Assembly: GCF_003795125.1 (NCBI RefSeq)
Contig: NZ_CP027783.1
Span: forward strand, 1,054,001 to 1,118,000
Source of the DNA: Tetragenococcus osmophilus
GTDB taxonomy: Bacteria > Bacillota > Bacilli > Lactobacillales > Enterococcaceae
DNA: 64,000 nucleotides
Reading direction: 5' to 3'
The notes beneath the pieces are model-generated. The model saw nothing but the letters and a program-made list of their open reading frames with translations. It had not been told where the DNA came from and did not search any database. A program made the translations under genes and the position numbers. Shown here one piece after another: positions 17,371 through 25,160 of this stretch; position 1 is the first letter of the stretch; the number at the start of each line of letters is the position of its first letter.

Positions 17371-17916
17371 AAGTCCCCAAGGATGGAGTTGTTTACTATA
17401 CTTTTTATATAATTTGTCGTTAAATTTACCTTCGACTAAGTAACTATAAATCAATACGTTTGGGAAATAGATACCTAGATCAAGGAGTTTTTGATAATCC
17501 TCAGGGGCTAATTCTTTGGCAATTGCTAAAGCTGTAGCTGAACTACGACTTACGCCTGCGTCACAATGAACGACAAAATGGCTATCTTTATATTTCTCGA
17601 TAAAATCCCGTGTTTTTTGATAATCATCGTCATCAAAAATATGATAATTACTATCCGGATATAATCGATCAAACATTTCTCGAATCTTTCCACTTTTTTG
17701 TTCAATATCATCAACAGGAAGTTCTAATACAGCTTTGTAACGATCTTTAACGTTATCGGGCATAGGAGTTGCCATTTGTCCGCGATCGTAGCCAGCATAT
17801 GAAATTAAAACTGAATTAGATAATGGTTCATAATCTAAGGCTTCTGGATGGGATAAAGCAATCGCCTTCATGTCTTTATTGATTAAATGGCCACGCAAAT
17901 TATAAGTTGCCGCCAT
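17368..17916 (-). CDS. Tyrosine/dual-specificity phosphatase-like protein
   Basis: A 182-residue protein with the cysteine-phosphatase signature HCDAGVSRS (Cys118, Arg124; CX5R) preceded by FVV, and a candidate general acid in the FDDDD stretch near 95-98. This fits the protein-tyrosine/dual-specificity phosphatase fold, and bacterial relatives are poorly characterised. The ATG follows GGAAAGGAGCG. It is transcribed alone between two convergent/divergent neighbours. The substrate could be a phosphoprotein, phosphoinositide or nucleotide and cannot be read from the sequence. Confidence 0.8.
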   Translation of the reverse strand: MAATYNLRGHLINKDMKAIALSHPEALDYEPLSNSVLISYAGYDRGQMATPMPDNVKDRYKAVLELPVDDIEQKSGKIREMFDRLYPDSNYHIFDDDDYQKTRDFIEKYKDSHFVVHCDAGVSRSSATALAIAKELAPEDYQKLLDLGIYFPNVLIYSYLVEGKFNDKLYKKYSKQLHPWGL

Positions 17917-18069
17917 AAGAATCGCTCCTTTCCTTATTGAAAAGTACCCTACACTTCCATGGTATCTGTTTCTTTAGGATACTTCAAATTTATGAATTGA
18001 ACAGCTCTTTTTGGAAATAAATAAGTTACCGTGATAGGATAAACTAAAGAAGACAGGAGAGGATCGACG

Positions 18070-18699
18070 ATGAAAGCATTGACGGCAGAAGAAATGTATG
18101 AGTACGAAAAAAGTATCATGACCGATAAGAGCGTTCCTTCTATTGTATTGATGGAATGTGCAGCGCGTGCAACAGCCAAACAAATGAAACAGACCTTATC
18201 CCAAAACGACCGCATAACTATCGTTGCCGGTGGTGGAAATAATGGGGGCGATGGCTTGGCAGTTGGAAGAATTTTACATAACGAAGGATTTCAAGTAGAA
18301 ATTTTAGTTCTTGGAAATCCGGATCATTATTCTGAACAAAACCAGCTACAGCAAAAGATTGCTAAAAGTTACGGAGCCGTTATTAAAACAAGTCTAGAAA
18401 AAATTGATTTTACGAAAACCACGGTTATCGTGGATGCATTATTTGGCATTGGTTTGAGTCGTGCAGTAAAAGGAGTTCCTTTACAAGCTATTGAAAAAAT
18501 AAATGCGACAAAACAAGCACGTGTGTATGCCATTGATGTACCTTCAGGTATTTCTTGCATTGAAGGAGAAATATTAGGAAATTGTGTTATGGCTGATGAA
18601 ACTATTACATTTGGTTTTTATAAACATGGCATGGAAAAAGAAAAATTGAAGAGTTCTTTTGGGCATATTACAGTAGATGACATTGGTTTTTACTACTAA
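18070..18699 (+). CDS. nnrE: NAD(P)H-hydrate epimerase
   Basis: A 209-residue YjeF N-terminal-domain protein that epimerises damaged NAD(P)HX so that the partner dehydratase can repair it. The glycine-rich motif VAGGGNNGGDGLAVGR, DALFGIGL and AIDVPSGI are all present. It is full length as a stand-alone epimerase; the dehydratase domain found fused in many bacteria is absent here. It starts behind AGGAGAGG and lies 13 bp before rarA, so the two are probably co-transcribed. Confidence 0.9.
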   Translation: MKALTAEEMYEYEKSIMTDKSVPSIVLMECAARATAKQMKQTLSQNDRITIVAGGGNNGGDGLAVGRILHNEGFQVEILVLGNPDHYSEQNQLQQKIAKSYGAVIKTSLEKIDFTKTTVIVDALFGIGLSRAVKGVPLQAIEKINATKQARVYAIDVPSGISCIEGEILGNCVMADETITFGFYKHGMEKEKLKSSFGHITVDDIGFYY

Positions 18700-18712
18700 G
18701 GAGTGAGAAGAA

Positions 18713-20032
18713 ATGGCGCAAGAATCACTTTTTTCTAACCGGGGAGATACGACCCCTTTGGCTAACAGAGTAAGGCCAGAAACAATTGATGACTTTGTGG
18801 GTCAAAAACAATTACTGGGAGAAGGAAAAATTTTACGCGAAATTATTGAACAAGATCAAATTTCTTCCATGATTTTTTGGGGACCGCCAGGTGTTGGAAA
18901 AACGACGTTGGCGGAAATTATTGCGCGTAAAACAAAAGCAAATTTTATTCGAGTAAGTGCAGTAAACAGTGGAATTAAAAAGATTAAAGATTTGATGGAA
19001 GAAGCAGAAACTAAGCGTGATTATGGCGAGAAAACGATTATCTTCGTGGATGAAATTCACCGTTTCAATAAGGCACAACAAGATGCTTTTTTACCTTATG
19101 TAGAAAAAGGAAGTATTATTTTAATTGGAACTACAACAGAAAATCCGTCATTTGAAGTTAATTCTGCTTTACTTTCACGTTGTAAAGTATTTGTATTAAA
19201 AGAACTTACCGTAGAAGATATTACTGAACTATTAAAAAAAGCGATCCAAAATCCTCATGGTTTTGGTGATTACCAACTTGCTATTGACGATGAAGCGATC
19301 GAAGCGATTGCTCGGTTTGCTAATGGGGATGCAAGAAGTGCTTTAAATACACTAGAAATGGCTGTATTAAATGGTGAAAAAGAAGGCACTAAAATCGCTG
19401 TGACGATGGAAACTTTAGAACAGATTATTAATAAAAAATCATTGCTGTACGATAAAACAGGAGAAGAGCATTATAATATTATTTCAGCTTTACACAAATC
19501 GATGCGTAATAGCGATGTAAATGCAGCTATTTATTGGCTATCACGTATGCTTGAGGGAGGAGAAGATCCTCTTTATATTGCAAGACGTCTTGTTCGTTTT
19601 GCCAGTGAAGATATTGGACTAGCAGATACGAATGCATTAAATGTTACAGTGAATGTTTTTCAATCTTGTCAATTTTTAGGAATGCCAGAATGCGATGTTC
19701 ATTTAACAGAAGCAGTCATTTATCTAGCTTTAGCCCCTAAATCTAATGCTGTATATAAAGCCCGCTTAAATGTAGATAACGACATTAAGGAGTCTATTAA
19801 TGAGCCGGTCCCTCTACAAATCAGAAATGCTCCAACTAATTTAATGAAAGATTTGGGTTATGGCAAGGATTATCAATATGCACATCAACAAGAAGATAAG
19901 TTATCAACAATGAAAACAATGCCTTCTAATTTGGAAGGGCACGAATACTATTTCCCAACGGAAGAAGGCAAAGAAGACCGTTTTAAGAAACGACTCGAAT
20001 ACATTAAACAATGGCATGAAGAAAATGGTTAA
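18713..20032 (+). CDS. rarA: Replication-associated recombination protein A
   Basis: A 439-residue AAA+ ATPase of the RarA/MgsA/WRNIP1 family, acting at stalled replication forks. Walker A GPPGVGKTT spans residues 57-65, Walker B is FVDEIHRFNKAQQDAFLP, and sensor/arginine-finger features follow (ENPSFEVNSALLSRC). The C-terminal tetramerisation domain contains ALHKSMRNSDVNAAIYWLSRM. Length and motifs are normal. It is coupled to nnrE. The following 160 bp hold the promoter of the next gene. Confidence 0.95.
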   Translation: MAQESLFSNRGDTTPLANRVRPETIDDFVGQKQLLGEGKILREIIEQDQISSMIFWGPPGVGKTTLAEIIARKTKANFIRVSAVNSGIKKIKDLMEEAETKRDYGEKTIIFVDEIHRFNKAQQDAFLPYVEKGSIILIGTTTENPSFEVNSALLSRCKVFVLKELTVEDITELLKKAIQNPHGFGDYQLAIDDEAIEAIARFANGDARSALNTLEMAVLNGEKEGTKIAVTMETLEQIINKKSLLYDKTGEEHYNIISALHKSMRNSDVNAAIYWLSRMLEGGEDPLYIARRLVRFASEDIGLADTNALNVTVNVFQSCQFLGMPECDVHLTEAVIYLALAPKSNAVYKARLNVDNDIKESINEPVPLQIRNAPTNLMKDLGYGKDYQYAHQQEDKLSTMKTMPSNLEGHEYYFPTEEGKEDRFKKRLEYIKQWHEENG

Positions 20033-20127
20033 AATTAGGGGCTTTGTTTCCTAGTGTTTTTTTCTACTTTATTCGCATAGGCCAATAGCAGCGCCTTTTT
20101 TCAAACATAAATGAGTAGAAAAAATTT

Positions 20128-20156
20128 TTGGGATTTAATGGAAAAATAGATATAAT
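20128..20156 (+). promoter_or_regulatory. Sigma-A promoter for the GST-omega gene
   Basis: TTGGGA at 20128-20133, a 17-bp spacer and a perfect TATAAT at 20151-20156, about 40 bp before the start codon. Confidence 0.65.
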
Positions 20157-20197
20157 AAAAGAAAGATGAACGAAAAAAATTTAGAAGGAGGTACATT

Positions 20198-21175
20198 ATG
20201 GGATTATTAGTTGATGGTAAGTGGTACGATCAGTGGTATGATACAGAAAGTTCAGGCGGACGTTTTATTCGTAGTGATTCGCAGTTTCGCAACTGGGTAA
20301 CAAAAGATGGCAGTGCAGGCCCGACAGGAGAAAGTGGGTTTAAAGCAGAAGCAGGTCGTTATCATTTGTATGTTTCATTAGCTTGTCCTTGGGCAAGCCG
20401 TGCATTAATTATGCGCAAGTTAAAGGGTCTAGAAGAAATGATTTCACTATCTGTAGTTAACCCTTATATGGGTGAAAATGGTTGGACTTTTGCAGAAGAT
20501 CAAGGAGTTATTAAAGACCCAATAATAGATGCAGATTACTTGTACCAAATTTATACGCATGTAGATCCCGATTATAGTGGTCGCGTGACTGTGCCCGTTT
20601 TATATGATAAAAAGCAAGACAAAATTGTTAGTAATGAATCTTCAGAGATTATGCGGATGTTTAACTCTGCTTTTGATGGGGTTGGTGCTAAAGCCGGGGA
20701 TTATTATCCTGAAGAGTTGCGTACAGAAATCGATGCCATCAATGAGAAAGTTTATAATAACGTAAATAACGGCGTGTATAAAGCGGGATTTGCGACAAAA
20801 CAAGAGGTTTATGAACAAGAAGTTCAAAACTTATTTAGTGTCTTGGATGAATTAGAAGAACGATTAACTCAGCAACCTTATCTAGTGGGCGATCAATTAA
20901 CTGAAGCCGATTGGCGCTTGTTTACGACCCTTGTTCGTTTTGATAGTGTTTATTTTGGTCACTTCAAATGTAATATCCATGCTTTAACTGATTATAAAAA
21001 CTTATGGCGTTATGCTAGAGAGTTATATAATTATCCTGGTATTAAAGACACAGTTGATTTTTATCATATTAAAAATCATTATTATAGAAGCCATCCGACA
21101 ATCAATCCGAATGGTATTGTGCCTGTAGGGCCTCAATTGGATTGGCGTTTACCCGAAGAAGATAGGAAAAAATAG
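20198..21175 (+). CDS. yqjG: Glutathionyl-hydroquinone reductase-like (GST omega/xi, YqjG)
   Basis: A 325-residue enzyme of the xi-class glutathione transferase family, which reduces glutathionyl-hydroquinones. The thioredoxin-fold catalytic Cys63 lies in ACPWASR, NPYMGENGWTF follows, and the C-terminal helical domain includes TEADWRLFTTLVRFD. It is full length for the family. It has its own promoter and a GGAGG site. A second thiol-transferase gene (yghU-like, 46086) is in the window, so the cell probably uses glutathione or a similar thiol, taken up or made. Confidence 0.9.
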   Translation: MGLLVDGKWYDQWYDTESSGGRFIRSDSQFRNWVTKDGSAGPTGESGFKAEAGRYHLYVSLACPWASRALIMRKLKGLEEMISLSVVNPYMGENGWTFAEDQGVIKDPIIDADYLYQIYTHVDPDYSGRVTVPVLYDKKQDKIVSNESSEIMRMFNSAFDGVGAKAGDYYPEELRTEIDAINEKVYNNVNNGVYKAGFATKQEVYEQEVQNLFSVLDELEERLTQQPYLVGDQLTEADWRLFTTLVRFDSVYFGHFKCNIHALTDYKNLWRYARELYNYPGIKDTVDFYHIKNHYYRSHPTINPNGIVPVGPQLDWRLPEEDRKK

Positions 21176-21183
21176 AAGATGTA

Positions 21184-21219
21184 AAAGCGCACCGGCGTTT
21201 TGCTCGGTGTGCTTTTTTA
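21184..21219 (+). terminator. Terminator of yqjG, docking site of the group II intron
   Basis: A GC-rich hairpin, AAAGCGCACCGGCG with CTCGGTGTGCTTTTTT. The intron begins one base after the T-tract, which is the known habit of group IIC introns. Confidence 0.85.
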
Positions 21220-21724
21220 TGTGTGCCAGGCATGGCATTTATCTAGCTGGTGAAAGTCCAGTCGCAGGTAGTTACCGCCAAGCGTAGCGAGCCACAAGCT
21301 GAAATCAGTGATGATGGGGTGAAGGAAGTGGTGTCGCAAATCTTTCAAGCCTACGAACAGGAACTTGATGAGGCTAAATGGTGGATAAGGCTGCATATCA
21401 AGCTGAAGTCCAAAAGGTAAACGTAAAACCAAGACAGTAAATCAAGAGGTTATGGAGAGAAAGATAAATGTCTTACCCTGGGAGCTCTTACGGACGTTTG
21501 TGAACGAAGGGTCGAAAAAGGTTTGTCGTAAGAAGTCAGCTGAGGCCATAGTAGCTACTGTTTAGGTAGTAAAGGGCCGAATGTTTGTATAGTGTGAATC
21601 GCTAGAAGAAAATGTCCAAGGAGTCCGAAAACGAGGATACCCTAGAACAATAGAACGTAACTATTGATGGGAAAGATAGTGGGGGCGGTCTTGGATAAAT
21701 CTACGACTAGAGGAGGAACAGCGC

Positions 21725-23023
21725 ATGAGATTCATTGAAAAGATTACGAGTCATCAAAATATCACGCAAGCCATCGAACAGGTCAAAAAGAATAAAGGGG
21801 CTCCGGGTGTTGATGAGATGACAGTCGATGAACTCGACCATTATTTCTATCAACATGGACATACCCTTGTTCAGGAGATTCGGTTGATGACCTACCGACC
21901 AAAGGCGGTTAAAAGAGTTTATATCCCTAAATCTGATGGGAAGCAAAGACCTTTAGGGATTCCAAGTGTGGTGGACCGTGTGGTGCAACAGGTAACTGCG
22001 CAACAATTAAGTCGCATCTTCGATGTCCACTTCAGTGAAACCAGTTATGGTTTCCGCCCGGGTCGAAGTGCTCATCAAGCGATTGAAAAAGTCCTTGATT
22101 ACTTGAATGAAGGCTATGAATGGCTCATTGATATGGATATTGAGAAATATTTTGATACAGTTAATCATGATCAATTAATCTCGACCCTTAGAGAACGGGT
22201 CAAAGATAGAGAAACCCTTCATTTAATACGTGTTTTCTTAAAAGCAGGTATTATGGAGAATGGCTTCGTTAGCCCGAACGAAACCGGAGTTCCGCAAGGA
22301 GGTCCGTTAAGCCCAGTTTTAGCGAATATTTATCTGGATAAACTGGATAAAGAATTAGAAGCAAGGGGGCTGCATTTCGTTCGTTACGCGGATGATACGG
22401 ATATTTTTGTCAAAAGCGAGATGGCAGCCAATCGAGTGATGAAATCTATTACTGGTTGGATTGAAAGAAAACTATTCTTGCAAGTCAATGTCACAAAAAC
22501 TAAGGTCGTACGACCGACACAAAGTCAATTTTTAGGATTTACCTTTTGGAAGAACCAAAAAGGTTGGCAGTGTAAACCGAGTAAAGTCAGTAAAACAAAA
22601 CTCTATGACAAAACCAAAGAAGTTCTTAAAAGGAAACATGCCGTGTCGCGACCTTTAGCTGTGACATTTACAAAGCTGAACCAGATTATAAGAGGCTGGA
22701 TCAATTACTACCGTATCGGTAGTATGAAAACCTATCTAGCGAAGTTTGGTCAATGGTTACGACATAAAGTCCGTGTCATTATTATAAAGCAATGGAAACT
22801 TCCGCGACGAATCTATATGAATTTACAACAATTGAATCGACTATTCAAGTGTCATTTCAAGAAAGAAGACATTTATAAGGTCGCTAATTCTAGATTAGGT
22901 TGGTATAGGAAATGCGGGATGGACGTTGTCAACTTTACGTTAAGTCCGAAAGTTTTAGCCATAAAGAAAAAGGATCGACCTGGATTGGTTGATCCTTTAT
23001 CCTACTATCTAAATAAAGCGTGA
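21725..23023 (+). CDS. Group II intron reverse transcriptase/maturase
   Basis: A 432-residue LtrA-like protein. Reverse-transcriptase blocks are visible: GKQRPLGIPSVVDRVVQQ, SYGFRPGRSAHQA, DIEKYFDTVNHD, GVPQGGPLSPVLANIYL and YADD at 221-224. The maturase/thumb domain follows (INQ-like IIRGWINYYRIG, CGMDVVNF). There is no HNH endonuclease domain after it, as in class C introns. The start follows AGGAGG. The frame is intact, so the intron may still be mobile. Confidence 0.95.
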   Translation: MRFIEKITSHQNITQAIEQVKKNKGAPGVDEMTVDELDHYFYQHGHTLVQEIRLMTYRPKAVKRVYIPKSDGKQRPLGIPSVVDRVVQQVTAQQLSRIFDVHFSETSYGFRPGRSAHQAIEKVLDYLNEGYEWLIDMDIEKYFDTVNHDQLISTLRERVKDRETLHLIRVFLKAGIMENGFVSPNETGVPQGGPLSPVLANIYLDKLDKELEARGLHFVRYADDTDIFVKSEMAANRVMKSITGWIERKLFLQVNVTKTKVVRPTQSQFLGFTFWKNQKGWQCKPSKVSKTKLYDKTKEVLKRKHAVSRPLAVTFTKLNQIIRGWINYYRIGSMKTYLAKFGQWLRHKVRVIIIKQWKLPRRIYMNLQQLNRLFKCHFKKEDIYKVANSRLGWYRKCGMDVVNFTLSPKVLAIKKKDRPGLVDPLSYYLNKA

Positions 23024-23035
23024 AAACAGTACAAA

Positions 23036-23109
23036 TGTAGCGCCGTATACGAGGACCGTACGTACGGTGCGACGGGAGGGGCGGAAATTTATTTCCCCTC
23101 TTACCCTAT
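23036..23109 (+). ncRNA. Group II intron domains V and VI
   Basis: Domain V shows an AGC triad start, a lower stem CCGTA/TACGG, a two-base CG bulge and an upper TACG/CGTA stem with a five-base loop. Domain VI is the GGGAGGGG/CCCCTC hairpin, with an unpaired A candidate in TTACCC close to the 3' splice site. Confidence 0.75.
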
Positions 23110-23130
23110 TCTTAAGTTTTTAGAAAGCGT

Positions 23131-23161
23131 TTGACATGAACCCTAGTTCATACAGTATAAT
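23131..23161 (+). promoter_or_regulatory. MerR-type promoter of the moxR operon
   Basis: A -35 TTGACA (23131-23136) and -10 TATAAT (23156-23161) are separated by 19 bp. The spacer is filled by the dyad ATGAAC-CCTA-GTTCAT. A too-long spacer with a central dyad is the hallmark of MerR-family activation. The regulator is not identified. Confidence 0.65.
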
Positions 23162-23210
23162 AAAAAGACTAGGTGTGATCTAATTTTTTGGTAAGGAAGA
23201 AGGTGTTATT

Positions 23211-24155
23211 GTGCAAGAAGAAATAGTAGGTAAAATTCCTCGCTTGATTGATGAGGTCGAAAAAGTTATCTTTGGCAAGCGGGAATCTATACGGTTAACG
23301 ATTGCTGCATTACTAGCTGGAGGCCACGTTCTTTTTGAAGATGTTCCAGGGGTAGGGAAAACGATGATGATCAAAACATTAGCTAAGGCAATAAGTGGAA
23401 CGTTTTCGCGTATCCAATTTACCCCAGATTTATTGCCGAGTGATATTACAGGTGTGACCATTTTTAATTCACAAACGAATCAGTTTGAATTTCGACAAGG
23501 TCCTATTTTTACTACGATCTTATTAGCCGATGAAATCAACCGTACGACGCCTCGTTCCCAGGCAGCTCTTTTAGAAGCTATGTCAGAAAGAGCTGTAACC
23601 ATTGATAACCATACTCATTTACTTTCTTCTCATTTTTTTGTTCTAGCTACTCAAAATCCGATTGAATTTGAAGGGACTTATCCTTTACCAGAAGCACAAT
23701 TAGATCGTTTCTTATTTCGCTTATCGATAGGTTATCCTTCCTTTGATGACGAATTAAACTTAATGTTAAATTCTCAACAAGAAGAGGCCCAAATCAATCA
23801 AGTTATTACGTCAGAGGAAGTTGAAGAACTAAAAAATTTCGTTGCTCAGGTATATGTTGATAAACAAGTAGCTAAGTATGGTTTAAAACTCATTACCGCT
23901 AGTCGCAATCATCCAGAGATTGTTTTGGGCATTAGTCCTAGAGGAAGTGCAGCTTTTATTCAAGGGGCACGCGCTTATGCATTAACACAAGGTAGAACTT
24001 ATGTTACCCCTGAGGATTTGCAAAATATTTTACCTGCGACATTTGGTCATCGATTACGATTAAAAGGCGGGTATCATGACGAAAAACAACTTAAATTAGT
24101 GATGGAGCAATTAATAGAAGAAGTGGCCGTGCCAGTACGGCAGGTGAGAAAATGA
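23211..24155 (+). CDS. MoxR-family AAA+ ATPase
   Basis: A 314-residue MoxR chaperone-like ATPase. Walker A DVPGVGKT spans residues 44-51, Walker B is LLADEINRT, sensor 1 is ATQNPIEFEGTYPLPEAQLDRF, and a C-terminal lid domain follows. GTG start behind GAAGGTG. It overlaps the DUF58 gene by ATGA. MoxR, DUF58 and transglutaminase genes form a conserved trio believed to mature or assemble an envelope or protein complex. Control by a MerR-type promoter upstream is suggested by the sequence. Confidence 0.92.
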   Translation: MQEEIVGKIPRLIDEVEKVIFGKRESIRLTIAALLAGGHVLFEDVPGVGKTMMIKTLAKAISGTFSRIQFTPDLLPSDITGVTIFNSQTNQFEFRQGPIFTTILLADEINRTTPRSQAALLEAMSERAVTIDNHTHLLSSHFFVLATQNPIEFEGTYPLPEAQLDRFLFRLSIGYPSFDDELNLMLNSQQEEAQINQVITSEEVEELKNFVAQVYVDKQVAKYGLKLITASRNHPEIVLGISPRGSAAFIQGARAYALTQGRTYVTPEDLQNILPATFGHRLRLKGGYHDEKQLKLVMEQLIEEVAVPVRQVRK

Positions 24156-25156
24156 AATACCTTCAGCAAACTTGGCACTTTTTAGTTTTTTTATGTATTT
24201 ATTTACTATTTGCTAGTTATGCTTTAGCTTTTCCTTCTGAGACAGCATGGACATTACTTTTATTTGCTACATTGATTGTTTTACTGGAGGTTTTTAGCTT
24301 AATAGGAAGCCTTCAAAATCTTGAATTTAGTGCCCCACGTTATCTATCCACTCATGTAGATGAAGCTGTTTCAATAGAAATTACGATGAATAAACGTCCG
24401 AAAAAAATCCTTTGGCTAATCGCCTGTAAAGTGTCTTCATCTCAATACGTGGAAGATTTTACTTATTTATTTTACCATGGTCAGAAAAAGACATTACAAG
24501 TAACTTGGCAACCATATACACGTGGGATCGTACAAAAACAGATGATGCATATTACAGCTTCTGATTTGTTTGGTTGGTTTAAAAAAGAAAGTGTGCGCAC
24601 GTTTACGGTAGATTGGCAAGTACTGCCGGCTGTTCATCCTTTAGGAAAAGTAGCGGCAGGCTTTTTTCAAAAACAGTTAACGTTCAATAAACAAAATTTC
24701 GGCGAGCCTTCCTTTAAAATTAAGAAATTTCGCCCCTACCAACCGGGAGATCGATTGAGTCAAATTGATTGGAAGCTTTCAAGTAAGCAGCAAGAATTAG
24801 TTTTACGTGAATACGAACAAGAACAACCAATAGAGATTATTTTCTTATTTTATGGCAAGAATAGTTCTTCCTTTGAAGCTATGTTAAGTTTATTTTATTC
24901 TTTATGGCAAGAGTTTCAAGGGGAAAGAGCGCGCTTTGTTCTTTTAGGAGAACATGGAGCTAGTCCAACTAATTTAACAAAACAGGACTTTTCCTCTATA
25001 CAGCCTTTAAACGAAGAAGTTGAGCTTCCTGATTTTGAAGGAAAACAAATAATCCTTTTTATCCCAGAAATAAACCAACAAGCAGAAGCTTTTTCTGCCA
25101 GCCGTTGGGTTCAAGTGTATGACTACCAGCAGCTGTTGCAACAATTGAAGGAGTGA
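24152..25156 (+). CDS. DUF58 (VWA-like) membrane protein
   Basis: A 334-residue protein with two N-terminal transmembrane helices (about residues 8-50) and the DUF58 signature around FRPYQPGDRLSQIDWK. The C-terminal half has a von-Willebrand-A-like fold in relatives. It is probably the membrane-anchored client or partner of MoxR. Translationally coupled to moxR upstream; the next gene starts 4 bp downstream. Confidence 0.88.
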   Translation: MKYLQQTWHFLVFLCIYLLFASYALAFPSETAWTLLLFATLIVLLEVFSLIGSLQNLEFSAPRYLSTHVDEAVSIEITMNKRPKKILWLIACKVSSSQYVEDFTYLFYHGQKKTLQVTWQPYTRGIVQKQMMHITASDLFGWFKKESVRTFTVDWQVLPAVHPLGKVAAGFFQKQLTFNKQNFGEPSFKIKKFRPYQPGDRLSQIDWKLSSKQQELVLREYEQEQPIEIIFLFYGKNSSSFEAMLSLFYSLWQEFQGERARFVLLGEHGASPTNLTKQDFSSIQPLNEEVELPDFEGKQIILFIPEINQQAEAFSASRWVQVYDYQQLLQQLKE

Positions 25157-25160
25157 GGCG

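Larger units (their letters stand above)
21221..23109 (+). mobile_element. Group IIC-like intron, about 1.9 kb, complete
   Basis: The 5' end GTGTG fits the GUGYG rule. A structured leader of about 500 bp (domains I-III) precedes an intact maturase in domain IV. Domains V and VI follow at 23036-23109, and the 3' end reads CCCTAT, fitting the AY rule. Insertion directly after a terminator and a maturase without an endonuclease domain both point to class C. Both exact ends are inferred from consensus. The intron sits in the gap between yqjG and the moxR promoter, so it disrupts no gene. Confidence 0.85.
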
